Assembly (NCBI GenBank): GCA_003576845.1
Contig: QEVJ01000001.1
Location: 1 to 64,000, forward strand
Direction of reading: 5' to 3'
DNA: 64,000 bases
DNA from: Planctomycetota bacterium
Lineage (GTDB): Bacteria > Planctomycetota > Planctomycetia > Pirellulales > PLA5
Under the pieces are notes generated by a model, which searched no databases, was not told the origin of the DNA, and saw only the letters and a list, made by a program, of their open reading frames with translations. Positions 19,451 through 36,017 of this stretch are shown here, piece by piece (within the stretch, counting starts at the first letter, position 1; each line of letters starts with the position of its first letter). A program made the translations under genes and the position numbers.

Positions 19451-19531
19451 GCAATGAAATTCTTCTTAAGCTATCCCCTGTCCCCTGCCCACTCAAAAAC
19501 AGCAACAAGAGCCGGCAGCGGCACAACACAA

Positions 19532-23872
<4,341 letters not shown>

Positions 23873-23957
23873 GGCGAATGCTCCGTTATGGGGAATGGAC
23901 GGGAAACCAACACATGCGGCGGCGGACCCGGGTCGCGCCCGAGACGGTCGCCCGGCG

Positions 23958-27611
<3,654 letters not shown>

Positions 27612-27641
27612 GCGCAATGACTCCCAAGAGAATACGGCGAA

Positions 27642-27669
27642 CGTCCCGGGCCGGGCACTACCCGGGACG
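27642..27669 (-). promoter_or_regulatory. Hairpin between rplL and rpoB, possible attenuator or processing site
   Basis: CGTCCCGGG (27642-27650) and CCCGGGACG (27661-27669) form a perfect nine-base GC stem with a 10-base loop, ending 30 bases before the rpoB start. On the minus strand the stem is followed by TTCGCCGTATTCTCTT, which has no long T-run, so partial termination or RNA processing fits better than full termination. In E. coli the same junction holds an attenuator and an RNase III site. Confidence 0.5.
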
Positions 27670-27844
27670 TTTCGTCAACATGCGGCGTTCGAACGCGATG
27701 CCAGAGAGCGAAAGGCGAAACCGGTCGGCGTCGTGCAGAGCGCCCACCGCGCGACGCAACCGATCGAAATACGACACTCCGCCGAAACGAGCGCAGCCGC
27801 GCATGCGCGCGGCCCTCGCCCCGGCGACCAACGACGGGCGAATG

Positions 27845-28255
27845 CTACTTGATCGAAACCTTCGCGCCGACGCCTTCGAGTTCGGCCTTGAGCTTGTCCG
27901 CATCGGCCTTGCTGATGCCCTCCTTGATCTTCGTGGGAGCGCCTTCGACCGCGTCCTTGGCTTCCTTGAGTCCCAAGCCGGTCGCCGCGCGAACCACCTT
28001 GATGACGTCGATCTTCTTGTCGCCGAAGGCTTCCAGAATCACGTCGAATTCCGTCTTCTCTTCGACCGGAGCAGCAGCAGCCCCACCGCCGGCTGGAGCC
28101 GCCATCATCACCGCGCCGCCGGCGGCCGGCTCGATCTTGTGGACTTCCTTGAGATAATCCGAAAGCTCGATCGCCTGCTTGAGCGTCAAACCGGCGATCT
28201 TGTCGCCGAGCGACTTGGCATCCGCGGAAAACTCACGCACTGTGTCGGTGGACAT
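27845..28255 (-). CDS. rplL: 50S ribosomal protein L7/L12
   Basis: The 136-residue stalk protein recruits translation factors to the ribosome. The N-terminal dimer domain ([20 protein letters not shown]) is followed by an alanine/glycine hinge ([16 protein letters not shown]). The C-terminal domain follows with [20 protein letters not shown] and [19 protein letters not shown] 28255 is six bases after AAGG; the longer frame upstream has no family sequence. Order and strand match the classical rplKAJL cluster. Confidence 0.97.
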   Translation of the reverse strand: MSTDTVREFSADAKSLGDKIAGLTLKQAIELSDYLKEVHKIEPAAGGAVMMAAPAGGGAAAAPVEEKTEFDVILEAFGDKKIDVIKVVRAATGLGLKEAKDAVEGAPTKIKEGISKADADKLKAELEGVGAKVSIK

Positions 28256-28392
28256 GACTGACCTTAGCCCTTTCTGGCAAACGACGCGCCGGACCACGAA
28301 ACGCTGATGACCGCGGCGCTGGTGTTGGAGTTGACGAGTTCTTGATTTACGAATCGCGGCGTGACCGCGCTAAAAAACGAAAACGTGTTCGA

Positions 28393-28938
28393 TTACTCTG
28401 CCGCCGGCGCTTCCCCGCCGCCCTCTTCGCCGGCGAGCTTCTTGACCTGGCTGGCCAGCATCCCGCCCGGACCCACGAGTTGCGCGGCAAGGTTGCGTCC
28501 CGGAGACAGAATCTGCCCGACGAGGATGCTCAACTGCTCCTCGCGCGACGGCCATTTGCTCACTTCGGCGACCTCGTCCGCCCGCAGCGCCTGACCGTCC
28601 ATCACGCCGCCGCGCGCTTCAAGCTTGTCGAACAGCTTCTCGCCGGCGAGCTTCGTAATCGTCCGCGCGAGGCCCACGATGTCCTCGCCGCCCCAGCAAA
28701 TCGCCATCGTGCCGCTCGCCCCCTCGAACGCCGGCGCGAGCCGCGTGCCCTCCGTCGCCCGCCGCGCCAAGCTGTTCTTGACGACCATCAAGCTGACGTT
28801 GGCCGCCCGCAGCCGCTTGCGCAGCTCCGACGTGCTGTGCGAATTGAGCGCGATCACGTCCACCACCAGCAAGTCCTCGACGCCGTCGAGCCGCGAGCGC
28901 AGGTGTTGCGTGACGAGTTCCTTCACGTATTTGCTCAT
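28393..28938 (-). CDS. rplJ: 50S ribosomal protein L10
   Basis: The 181-residue L10 anchors L7/L12 dimers to the ribosome. The N-terminal RNA-binding part includes DVIALNSHSTSELRKRLRAA and LMVVKNSLARRA. Helix 8, which binds L7/L12, corresponds to the C-terminal PGGMLASQVKKLAGEEGGGE segment. The product ends in an acidic, alanine-rich tail. rplL follows 137 bases downstream. In other bacteria L10-L7/L12 represses its own operon through the rplJ leader; no specific leader structure was identified here. Confidence 0.97.
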   Translation of the reverse strand: MSKYVKELVTQHLRSRLDGVEDLLVVDVIALNSHSTSELRKRLRAANVSLMVVKNSLARRATEGTRLAPAFEGASGTMAICWGGEDIVGLARTITKLAGEKLFDKLEARGGVMDGQALRADEVAEVSKWPSREEQLSILVGQILSPGRNLAAQLVGPGGMLASQVKKLAGEEGGGEAPAAE

Positions 28939-28995
28939 GGCGATGCCGCCTTATCATGCCCCGGTCGAAATCCGGGACCGAAAAAAAGTGTGATT

Positions 28996-29676
28996 CTAGA
29001 CCGCGATGAACACGCCGGGCGTCATCGTCCCGCTAACGCACACCGACTTGATGAAGTGCCCCTTCACGCCGGCCGGCTTGTTGTTGACGATGAAATTGAT
29101 GAACGCCTGAATGTTCTCGGCCAGTTTCTGATTGTCGAAGCTCAGCTTGCCGACCACCGCGTGAACGATGCCTGTCGCGTCGTTGCGATACGAAACCTTG
29201 CCGGCCTTGTATTCCTTGACCGTCTTACCCACGTCGGGCGTGACCGTTCCCGCCCGTGGCGACGGCATCAACCCCCGCGGACCCAGCACCTTGCCGAGCG
29301 GACCGACCAGCCCCATCATGTCCGGTGCCGCGATGCACACGTCGAACTCGGCCCAGCCTCCCTTGATCTTCGTCGCCAATTCTTCGGCGCCGACTTCGTC
29401 CGCGCCCGCTTCCTTGGCTTGATCCGCCAGCGCTCCCTTGGCGAACACGACCACCCGCTTCGACTTGCCGATCCCGTTCGGCAACACGATCGACCCGCGC
29501 ACGAGCTGATCCGCCTGCTTCGGGTCGATTCCCAGCCGCATCGCAATCTCGACCGTCTGGTCAAATTTCCGCGTCTTGTACTTCGCCAGCATCTCGACGG
29601 CCTTTTCCACCGTCTGCGGCGTGCGGCCGGGATGCGCTTGCGACATCGCCGTCATTTTCTTCGATAACTTGGTCAT
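28996..29676 (-). CDS. rplA: 50S ribosomal protein L1
   Basis: The 226-residue L1 of the large subunit stalk. Typical segments are [39 protein letters not shown], and [18 protein letters not shown]. The C-terminal part holds [19 protein letters not shown]. The length is normal. L1 commonly represses rplK-rplA translation by binding the rplK leader. rplJ follows after 57 bases. Confidence 0.97.
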   Translation of the reverse strand: MTKLSKKMTAMSQAHPGRTPQTVEKAVEMLAKYKTRKFDQTVEIAMRLGIDPKQADQLVRGSIVLPNGIGKSKRVVVFAKGALADQAKEAGADEVGAEELATKIKGGWAEFDVCIAAPDMMGLVGPLGKVLGPRGLMPSPRAGTVTPDVGKTVKEYKAGKVSYRNDATGIVHAVVGKLSFDNQKLAENIQAFINFIVNNKPAGVKGHFIKSVCVSGTMTPGVFIAV

Positions 29677-29744
29677 GCCTTATACCCGACTACCCGACGA
29701 AAAAATGCTCTTCACTTCGCGACGCACGCCCGGCGAACCGCCGA

Positions 29745-30170
29745 TCAACCCGTGACCTCGATCCCCATGCTCCGAGCCGTCCCCTCGATCATGCTCACCG
29801 CGTGCGCGGCGTCTCGGGCGTTGAGGTCGTTCTGCTTGAGCCGAACGATCTCGTCGATTTGCGCCCGCGTTACCTTGCCCACCTTGTCCTTATTGGGAAC
29901 GCCGGCGCCCTTGGCGATGCCGGCCGCCTTCTTGAGCAGCGCCGCCGCCGGCGGACTCTTCGTCACGAAATCGAAACTGCGGTCGTTGTATACGTTCACC
30001 ACCACCGGAATCGGCATGCCCCCGGCCTCGCGTGTCCGCTCGTTGAACTGCTGCACGAACTGACCGAGATTGATCCCGTACTTACCGAGCGACGTACCCA
30101 CCGGAGGCGCCGGAGTCGCCTGCCCGCCGGGAATCTGAAACTTCGCCGTACCCGTCAGTTGCTTTGCCAT
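29745..30170 (-). CDS. rplK: 50S ribosomal protein L11
   Basis: The 141-residue L11 has the proline-rich N-domain signature [18 protein letters not shown] and the conserved [20 protein letters not shown]. The RNA-binding C-domain includes [20 protein letters not shown] and ends with [10 protein letters not shown]. It binds the GTPase-associated rRNA region. rplA follows after 68 bases. A palindromic repeat sits directly upstream, between nusG and rplK. Confidence 0.97.
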   Translation of the reverse strand: MAKQLTGTAKFQIPGGQATPAPPVGTSLGKYGINLGQFVQQFNERTREAGGMPIPVVVNVYNDRSFDFVTKSPPAAALLKKAAGIAKGAGVPNKDKVGKVTRAQIDEIVRLKQNDLNARDAAHAVSMIEGTARSMGIEVTG

Positions 30171-30191
30171 GATCCGCTCTCGCTTGCCCGC

Positions 30192-30219
30192 GTAGGACCG
30201 ATTTCCGAATCCGTCCTAC
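30192..30219. repeat. GTAGGAC palindrome, copy B, inside the nusG-rplK gap
   Basis: GTAGGACCGATTTCCGAATC is followed by CGTCCTAC, so the two ends pair with one mismatch. Both ends match the element at 16818-16844. It lies 21 bases before the rplK start, where L1 autoregulation would be expected to act. Confidence 0.6.
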
Positions 30220-30236
30220 ATTCGCGTACCCAGTGC

Positions 30237-31079
30237 CTAAACCGATTCGACCTGCCAGTATTCCAATTCGACCGGCGTCGACCGGCCGAAAATGTTGATC
30301 ATCACCGTAATCCGGCCGTTCGTCGCGTCGACCGCGCTCACTTCGCCCTCGAAATTCTCGAACGTGCCTTCGTTGATCTTCACGTTGTCGCCCGGCTTGA
30401 ACGCGATCGACAGCGTCGGCGTCTCGGTCTCGACCGCCTTCTCCTTCTGCTCGATCTTGGCCACTTCCTCGGGCAGCATCGGCGACGGCTTACCCGCGGC
30501 GCCCGTAAAGTCGCCGATCCCCGGCGTCTCGCGAACGAGAAACCAGGTATCGTCGGTAATCGCCATATTCACGACGATGTAGCCGGGATACAGCTTGCGT
30601 TTGACCACCCGCTTCTTGCCGTTCTTGAATTCGGTGACGGTTTCCGTCGGAACGATGATGTCCTTGACGTAGTTCTCCAGCCCGGCGACCTTTACGCGGC
30701 GCATCAACCCGTCGCGAATCGATTCCTCGCGGTTGCTCTGCACCTTCAGGATGTACCAGTTGAACGGCACCTCGGGCTCCGGCTCGGCCAGCTCCACCGG
30801 CGGACGCTCGACGTAAGGCTCTTCTTCAGGCTCTTCTTCCGCAACAACCTCGTCCCGTGCTCCTTCGTCCTGAGCGGCTTCGTCCTGAGCAACTTCCTCG
30901 TAGCTCGCGCTCGATTGCGGTTCGCTCGTCGACGCAGGAGCAGAATCGTCTCCAACCGACGCGGCGCCGGGCGCCGAAGCGCTCGAACCATGCTCCGCGT
31001 CGTGCGGCGCAGGAGCATCCGCCGACGGCAATTCGTCGGGCGTGCGTTCGGCCAGGTTTTGCGTTTCGTCAAACGACAT
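30237..31079 (-). CDS. nusG: Transcription antitermination factor NusG with long acidic extension
   Basis: The 280-residue protein binds RNA polymerase and couples transcription to Rho or the ribosome. The NGN domain begins at FNWYILKVQSNREESI near residue 105. It runs through LYPGYIVVNM and DDTWFLVRETPGIGDF. A linker leads to the KOW domain (FKPGDNVKINEGTFENFEGE, then INIFGRSTPVELEYWQV). The first 100 residues are disordered and acidic, with short repeats such as AQDEAAQDEGA; ordinary NusG is about 180 residues. Long N-terminal extensions are known in some planctomycetes. The ATG at 31079 is in frame with this extension; no closer start to the NGN domain has a good ribosome binding site. Confidence 0.95.
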   Translation of the reverse strand: MSFDETQNLAERTPDELPSADAPAPHDAEHGSSASAPGAASVGDDSAPASTSEPQSSASYEEVAQDEAAQDEGARDEVVAEEEPEEEPYVERPPVELAEPEPEVPFNWYILKVQSNREESIRDGLMRRVKVAGLENYVKDIIVPTETVTEFKNGKKRVVKRKLYPGYIVVNMAITDDTWFLVRETPGIGDFTGAAGKPSPMLPEEVAKIEQKEKAVETETPTLSIAFKPGDNVKINEGTFENFEGEVSAVDATNGRITVMINIFGRSTPVELEYWQVESV

Positions 31080-31221
31080 GATCTTGCGACAAACCGAGAC
31101 AAAGCCCACGAACACTTACGACGCCATTTCGCGGTCGACCGACAAACGGAATCTCGCCGGAGTCCAAAACTGCCGGCCCCGCCAATGGCACGCCGCGGCA
31201 AACCTGCGGCAGACGCCCCCG

Positions 31222-31719
31222 TTAACCGTTCCCCACTCCGCTACCTTGAATTCCAAGCCAGTCCACGAGAATCTTGACCCAAAGCAGATCGTACAGGAAC
31301 AGCACGGTAGCCAGCAAAAACACCACGAACAACACGACCAGCGACGCGCGAATCAACTCCGTGCGGCTCGGCCACGATACCTTATTCATCTCCGCTTCCA
31401 CCGCGATCAGGAAGTCGGCAAACCGCGGAATATTAACCGCCCGATAACAAATCCAAGTCAGCGGCACGAACACCGCAAGCGCCACGACCGACGCCAGAAC
31501 GTCGACCGACAATTTCATGTTTCGGGCCCACTCCCGAGACCAGCCCCAGGTCTCCAGCGAAACCTCGAGCCGCCAGCATCCCACCGCAACGGCAATCGCC
31601 AGCGCGGCAAAGGTCAACTGCCGGGCAATGCGCCCCTGGCTGCGCTTGTAAAGCCCAGCCTGCAACAGATCGCCAACCAGCGACCCGCCCGAAGTCTCTT
31701 TTGTCTTGACCGTCGACAC
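31222..31719 (-). CDS. secE: Preprotein translocase subunit SecE (three-helix form)
   Basis: The 165-residue protein is a core subunit of SecYEG. The essential C-terminal part is FLIAVEAEMNKVSWPSRTEL, an amphipathic helix, and a final membrane helix (VVLFVVFLLATVLFLYDLLW). Two more membrane helices precede it (LTFAALAIAVAVGCW; VLASVVALAVFVPLTWICY), giving the three-helix layout of E. coli SecE rather than the single-helix form. The GTG at 31719 follows GGAG by seven bases. nusG follows, and tRNA-Trp lies upstream. Confidence 0.95.
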   Translation of the reverse strand: MSTVKTKETSGGSLVGDLLQAGLYKRSQGRIARQLTFAALAIAVAVGCWRLEVSLETWGWSREWARNMKLSVDVLASVVALAVFVPLTWICYRAVNIPRFADFLIAVEAEMNKVSWPSRTELIRASLVVLFVVFLLATVLFLYDLLWVKILVDWLGIQGSGVGNG

Positions 31720-31877
31720 GCGCCAACTCCGTCCAAATGTACCCGCGTCGCTCCATCTCGACGCCTTGACCTGATCGAACCGCTTCCGGAATCGTGCGCC
31801 ATTCGGCGACGAAACCCGCCCTATCCACCGCCGCGAACTTCCCGGCACGAACGCCCCTGCGCCGCGCGATTATGTAA

Positions 31878-31953
31878 TGGCAGGGGCGAAGGGACTCGAA
31901 CCCCCAACCGCTGGTTTTGGAGACCAGTGCTCTACCAATTGAGCTACACCCCT
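31878..31953 (-). tRNA. tRNA-Trp(CCA)
   Basis: The cloverleaf is complete: acceptor AGGGGTG/CGCCCCT, D arm GCTC/GAGC, anticodon stem CTGGT/ACCAG around CTCCAAA (anticodon CCA), and T loop TTCGAGT. The bases after the discriminator G read CCA, so the 3' end appears encoded; it is the only tRNA of the five for which this is so. It lies between tuf and secE, as in many bacteria. Confidence 0.96.
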
Positions 31954-32118
31954 ATTCGGCCCGCCGACGACCCCGCAAGCGCAGCCACCAACGAACCCGC
32001 GACGCACCAAACCGCCGACCGATCCGCCGATTGCCCCGCACCGACCGCCGCCTAACGTCGCCGCCCAAATTCCTCACAGTTTGACACGTCGCCCAACCGG
32101 CCGCCAGTGCAAATTGCG

Positions 32119-32162
32119 GAAAACACAAAACGCTCGCCGCGGCCGGGCAAACGACCGCGGCG
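32119..32162 (-). terminator. Putative terminator downstream of tuf
   Basis: CGCCGCGG (32135-32142) and CCGCGGCG (32155-32162) form a perfect eight-base GC stem. On the minus strand it is followed by AGCGTTTTGTGTTTT. It lies 60 bases after the tuf stop and before tRNA-Trp, so it may reduce rather than stop read-through into secE. Confidence 0.5.
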
Positions 32163-32220
32163 AACCGTTTGGCTATCGTTCCATCGGGACCGCAAGGCAA
32201 ACCGCCCCGCGGCCCCAAAA

Positions 32221-33420
32221 CTACGCGACTACCTTCGTCACCACGCCCGAGCCGACCGTCCGGCCACCCTCGCGAATGGCGAACCGCACCCCCTCGTCCA
32301 TGGCGATCGGGTATCCGAGTTCGATGCTCAACCGGACGTTGTCGCCCGGCATGCACATTTCGGCCCCGCCGACCAGGTTTGCCGAGCCGGTCACGTCCGT
32401 CGTGCGGAAGTAAAACTGCGGCCGATAACCGCTGAAAAATGGCGTGTGACGGCCGCCTTCTTCCTTCGACAGGACGTACACTTCGGCCTCGAACTTGGTG
32501 TGCGGCGTGATCGAACCCGGCTTCGCAATGACCTGGCCGCGCTCGATGTCTTCGCGCTTCACGCCCCGAAGCAGCAACCCGACGTTGTCGCCGGCCTGCC
32601 CCTGGTCGAGCGTCTTGTTGAACATTTCCACGCCCGTGCAGGTCGTTTTGCGGCTTTCCTTGGCGAAGCCGATGATCTCGACTTCTTCGCCGACCTTGAC
32701 CAATCCCCGCTCGATACGGCCCGTGGCGACCGTGCCGCGGCCTTCGATCGAGAACACGTCTTCCACCGCCATCAGGAACGGCTTGTCGACTTCGCGCACC
32801 GGCTCCGGAATATAGCTGTCGACCGCGTCCAACAGGTCCTGGATGCACTTCGTCGCCGCCGGATCCTTCGGCGCGTCGTAGGCCGGCTTCGCAGCGCCGC
32901 GGATGATCGGAATGTCGTCGCCCGGGAAGTCGTACTTCGAGAGCAACTCGCGGAGTTCCATTTCGACGAGATCCAGAAGCTCCGGATCGTCGATCAAGTC
33001 GCACTTGTTGAGGAACACGACGATCGCCGGCACGCCGACCTGACGAGCCAGCAAAATGTGCTCCCGCGTCTGGGGCATCGGACCGTCGGCCGCCGACACG
33101 ACCAGGATTGCGCCGTCCATCTGGGCGGCCCCCGTAATCATGTTCTTGATGAAGTCGGCGTGGCCCGGACAGTCGATGTGGGCGTAGTGCCGCTTTTCCG
33201 ATTCGTACTCAACGTGCGAAACGGCGATCGTGACCGTCTTCGTATCGTCGCGGACGGTACCGCCCTTGGCGATGTCGGCATACGACTTGAAATTGGCCAG
33301 GCCCTTGGCCGACTGAACGGCCAGCAGCGCGCCCGTGAGGGTCGTTTTGCCGTGGTCGATGTGACCGATCGTCCCCACGTTGACGTGGGGTTTTGTCCGC
33401 GTAAAGACGTCCTTAGCCAT
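32221..33420 (-). CDS. tuf: Translation elongation factor Tu
   Basis: The 399-residue GTPase delivers aminoacyl-tRNA to the ribosome. G1 is [12 protein letters not shown] near residue 19, G3 is DCPGHADF near 81, and G4 is NKCD near 136. Domains 2 and 3 include [40 protein letters not shown] and the final [25 protein letters not shown] site precedes the ATG. It sits downstream of four tRNA genes in the thrU-tyrU-glyT-thrT-tufB order of E. coli. No rpmG (L33) gene was found between tuf and tRNA-Trp. Confidence 0.98.
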   Translation of the reverse strand: MAKDVFTRTKPHVNVGTIGHIDHGKTTLTGALLAVQSAKGLANFKSYADIAKGGTVRDDTKTVTIAVSHVEYESEKRHYAHIDCPGHADFIKNMITGAAQMDGAILVVSAADGPMPQTREHILLARQVGVPAIVVFLNKCDLIDDPELLDLVEMELRELLSKYDFPGDDIPIIRGAAKPAYDAPKDPAATKCIQDLLDAVDSYIPEPVREVDKPFLMAVEDVFSIEGRGTVATGRIERGLVKVGEEVEIIGFAKESRKTTCTGVEMFNKTLDQGQAGDNVGLLLRGVKREDIERGQVIAKPGSITPHTKFEAEVYVLSKEEGGRHTPFFSGYRPQFYFRTTDVTGSANLVGGAEMCMPGDNVRLSIELGYPIAMDEGVRFAIREGGRTVGSGVVTKVVA

Positions 33421-33591
33421 GGGTTTTCGAGTCTCCCTGCAAATCTTGGGTCTGACAAATGCGTAACGCTAGGTTTTAGCAACCCCAGGAGGGTTTTCCT
33501 AGGGAGTCAAAAAGCAAAAATAACGCCGTTCTCCCCGCCCGGCCGATCCCCGCCGTCCGCAGGCCTCCTTTGCCGCAAAAATCCCTCCAAA

Positions 33592-33664
33592 AGCTGCTGA
33601 TGGGACTCGGACCCATGACCTCGTCCTTACCAAGGACGTGCTCTACCAACTGAGCTACAGCAGC
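33592..33664 (-). tRNA. tRNA-Thr(GGU)
   Basis: A 73-base cloverleaf with acceptor GCTGCTG/CAGCAGC, anticodon stem CGTCC/GGACG around TTGGTAA (anticodon GGT), and T loop TTC-type GTCCGAGT. No CCA is encoded. It is the tRNA closest to tuf. Confidence 0.96.
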
Positions 33665-33742
33665 ATGTTCGTCGTCCCGAGGCTGCGGCCGTGCTCGCTG
33701 GCGAGCGCTCCAAACTGCCCGTTCCGGCGACCTCGATTACAA

Positions 33743-33813
33743 AGCGGGTGAAGGGAATCGAACCCTCGTCTTCAGCTTGGAAGGCTATTGCTCTACCATT
33801 GAGCTACACCCGC
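33743..33813 (-). tRNA. tRNA-Gly(UCC)
   Basis: A 71-base cloverleaf with acceptor GCGGGTG/CACCCGC and anticodon loop CTTCCAA (anticodon TCC). The anticodon stem ATAGC/GCTGA has an A-A mismatch at the outermost pair and one G-T pair, so it is weaker than usual, but the rest is standard. No CCA is encoded. Confidence 0.94.
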
Positions 33814-33832
33814 ATTTCTTTGTCCGATCTCA

Positions 33833-33905
33833 TAGCGGAAGTCGCCAAGACTTCCGAGAATATCCGGTTGATCCGGCGATTCGGAAGTCTTGGCGGCTTC
33901 CGCTA
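33833..33905. repeat. Inverted repeat, TAGCGGAAGTCGCC family, inside the tRNA cluster
   Basis: Two 25-base arms (33833-33857 and 33881-33905) are reverse complements with one mismatch, separated by 23 bases. Each arm also contains GGAAGTC and GACTTCC, a smaller palindrome. It lies between tRNA-Gly and tRNA-Tyr, so it is carried in the primary tRNA transcript. Confidence 0.75.
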
Positions 33906-33944
33906 CAAGTCAACTCGCCGAGACGACGGCGAAACATTGTTAAA

Positions 33945-34026
33945 TGGGAGGTACAGGATTCGAACCTGTGAAGGCATAGCCAACAGATTTACAGTCTGTC
34001 CCCTTTGACCGCTCGGGAAACCTCCC
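33945..34026 (-). tRNA. tRNA-Tyr(GUA)
   Basis: An 82-base class II tRNA with a long variable arm. The acceptor is GGGAGGT/ACCTCCC, the anticodon stem ACAGA/TCTGT surrounds CTGTAAA (anticodon GTA), and the T loop is TTCGAAT. No CCA is encoded. Confidence 0.96.
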
Positions 34027-34256
34027 GTCCCTGAATGCCGCGAAGGTCGTTGCGCCGCCGTTGCCGCTCGCGGCCTTTAGGTTTCGCCGGAAAGCACGAC
34101 TCACTTGCCGCCGATTCAGCCGATTCAACAGACACGCCAATCGATGTTTGGCTCGCCGTATCCGCCGCCGCACGGCCACGATCCGCCCGGCAGCTTGCCG
34201 CGCGACAGCAACCGCCCAATGGCTTGACGCACCGCGGCACTACCGTCCGCTCAATG

Positions 34257-34329
34257 AGCTAGCGAAGGGACTTGAACCCATAACCTGCTGATTACAAATC
34301 AGCTGCTCTGCCAATTGAGCTACGCTAGC
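34257..34329 (-). tRNA. tRNA-Thr(UGU)
   Basis: A 73-base cloverleaf with acceptor GCTAGCG/CGCTAGC and anticodon stem GCTGA/TCAGC around TTTGTAA (anticodon TGT). It is the first gene of the tRNA-tuf transcript. No CCA is encoded. Confidence 0.96.
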
Positions 34330-34356
34330 GCGCACGCCGCGATCGCGAAACCAGTA

Positions 34357-34384
34357 AATATAACAAACGTCATCGACCGGACAA
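34357..34384 (-). promoter_or_regulatory. Putative promoter of the tRNA-tuf operon
   Basis: On the minus strand TTGTCC (34384-34379) and TATATT (34362-34357) are spaced 16 bases apart, and the -10 element is about 27 bases before the 5' end of tRNA-Thr(UGU). This AT-rich patch stands out in the high-GC region. The next gene upstream, thrC, is divergent, so a promoter must lie here. Confidence 0.5.
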
Positions 34385-34535
34385 GACGGGAGATTCCAGC
34401 GGTTTCCGGCGAATCGCAGCACCCCGTCGCGGGGGACGCTCCGCTTGCCGCCCCGCGGCGCGTGGCGTAGACTTACTCCGCGTCTCGAACGGCCAACGCA
34501 GCCCGTAAACCCAAGCTAGGCAAGGGATTAGCGTC

Positions 34536-35936
34536 GTGAGCGCCACCGATGCCGCCTGTCAGCAGTGCATCCGCCCCGACTGCGGCCAGCGGTACGCGCT
34601 CGGCGAGGCGTTGGTCGCCTGCGCGGCTTGCGGCGGCCTGCTCGACGTCGCCTACGACTGGAACCGGCTCCCCGTCCCTAAGACGCTCGCCGACTTCGAA
34701 AAGTTCTGGTCCCGCCGGGCCGATCCGCTGGCCTTTAGCGGCGTTTGGCGGTTCTACGATCTTCTGCCCTTCGCCCCCCGCGACCGCGTCGTCACCATCG
34801 GCGAAGGCCAAACGCTGCTCCAACGCGCCGACCGCGTCGCCAATTACGTCGGCAGCAACCCAGGCCGGCTCTATCTGCAATACGAGGGCATGAACCCGTC
34901 CGGCAGCTTCAAAGATAACGGCATGTCCGCCGCCTTCACCCACGCCCATTGGATCGGCGCGCGTCGGGCGGCCTGTGCCTCGACCGGCAACACCAGCGCC
35001 TCGCTCGCCCTGTATTCCTGCGTCAGCCGCTTGATGCAGGCCGTCATCTTCATCGGCTCCGGCAAGATCTCCTACGGCAAGCTTTCGCAGGCCCTCGATT
35101 ACGGCGCGCTCACCGTCCAGATCGCCGGCGACTTCGACGACGCCATGCAGCGCGTCAAGGAAGTCAGTCAGCAACTCGGCATCTATCTCGTCAACAGCGT
35201 GAATCCCTTCCGGCTCGAAGGCCAGAAGACGATCATGTTCCGCGTCCTCGAAGCCCTCGGTTGGGAAGTGCCCGACTGGATCGTCGTCCCCGGCGGAAAC
35301 CTCGGCAACTCGAGCGCCTTCGGCAAAGCATTCGCCGAACTCAAACAACTCGGCCTCATCGACCGCGTGCCGCGCCTCGCCGTCATCAACGCCACCGGGG
35401 CGAACACGCTGCACGGTCTCTACAACGGCCAAGGCGTCCGCTGGAACGACGGCCGCATCGATCAGAACAAGATCGCCGCGTTTTACGCCGAAATGGACGA
35501 ACACAAACGCCGCGCGTCCACGATCGCCAGCGCCATCGAGATCAACCGCCCGGTGAATCTCGACAAGTGCCTGCGAGCGCTCGCCGTGTGCAACGGCGTC
35601 GTCCGCGAAACGACCGATCAAGAAATCCTCGACGCCAAAGCCCAAGTCGGCGCAGGAGGTCTCGGCTGCGAACCGGCCAGCGCCGCGAGCGTCGCGGGCG
35701 CGAAGCAACTCGTCGCGGAAGGTGTTATCGGCCGCGATGAGCGCGTCGTCTGCATCCTTACCGGCCACCAACTCAAAGACCCAACCGCCACCGTTGCCTA
35801 TCACACCACGGACCAAGAGCAATTCAACAAAGTCCTCGGCGCCCGCGGCGTAAAACGAGCCTCCTTTGCCAATCGCGCCGTCGCCGTGTCTAATGACCTC
35901 GACGAAATCGTGCGGGCGATTCAGCTTTACGGTTAA
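34536..35936 (+). CDS. thrC: Threonine synthase
   Basis: The 466-residue enzyme converts O-phosphohomoserine to threonine with PLP, the last step of threonine synthesis. A cysteine-rich N-terminus (CQQC, CGQ, CAACG) looks like a zinc ribbon. The PLP lysine is in [11 protein letters not shown] near residue 126. [16 protein letters not shown] and [19 protein letters not shown] are the substrate and phosphate loops. The length and the N-terminal ribbon fit the thermophile/plant-like class of threonine synthases. It starts at GTG, shortly after AAGGGA. It is divergent from the tRNA-tuf operon. Confidence 0.95.
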   Translation: MSATDAACQQCIRPDCGQRYALGEALVACAACGGLLDVAYDWNRLPVPKTLADFEKFWSRRADPLAFSGVWRFYDLLPFAPRDRVVTIGEGQTLLQRADRVANYVGSNPGRLYLQYEGMNPSGSFKDNGMSAAFTHAHWIGARRAACASTGNTSASLALYSCVSRLMQAVIFIGSGKISYGKLSQALDYGALTVQIAGDFDDAMQRVKEVSQQLGIYLVNSVNPFRLEGQKTIMFRVLEALGWEVPDWIVVPGGNLGNSSAFGKAFAELKQLGLIDRVPRLAVINATGANTLHGLYNGQGVRWNDGRIDQNKIAAFYAEMDEHKRRASTIASAIEINRPVNLDKCLRALAVCNGVVRETTDQEILDAKAQVGAGGLGCEPASAASVAGAKQLVAEGVIGRDERVVCILTGHQLKDPTATVAYHTTDQEQFNKVLGARGVKRASFANRAVAVSNDLDEIVRAIQLYG

Positions 35937-36017
35937 CACGCAACCGTAGGGCGGGTCGAGCGATAGCGAGGCCCACCGGCGGTGCAATTCCGCCCCTCGT
36001 CTTGTGAGCAAAACGAT

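Noticed and set aside
31954-32220. rpmG (ribosomal protein L33) between tuf and tRNA-Trp
   Set aside because: The interval was read on the minus strand and contains no short basic frame of the L33 type.
33743-33813. tRNA-Gly as a pseudogene because of its weak anticodon stem
   Set aside because: Only the outermost pair is mismatched; length, acceptor, D and T arms and anticodon loop are normal, and it sits in a conserved functional cluster.
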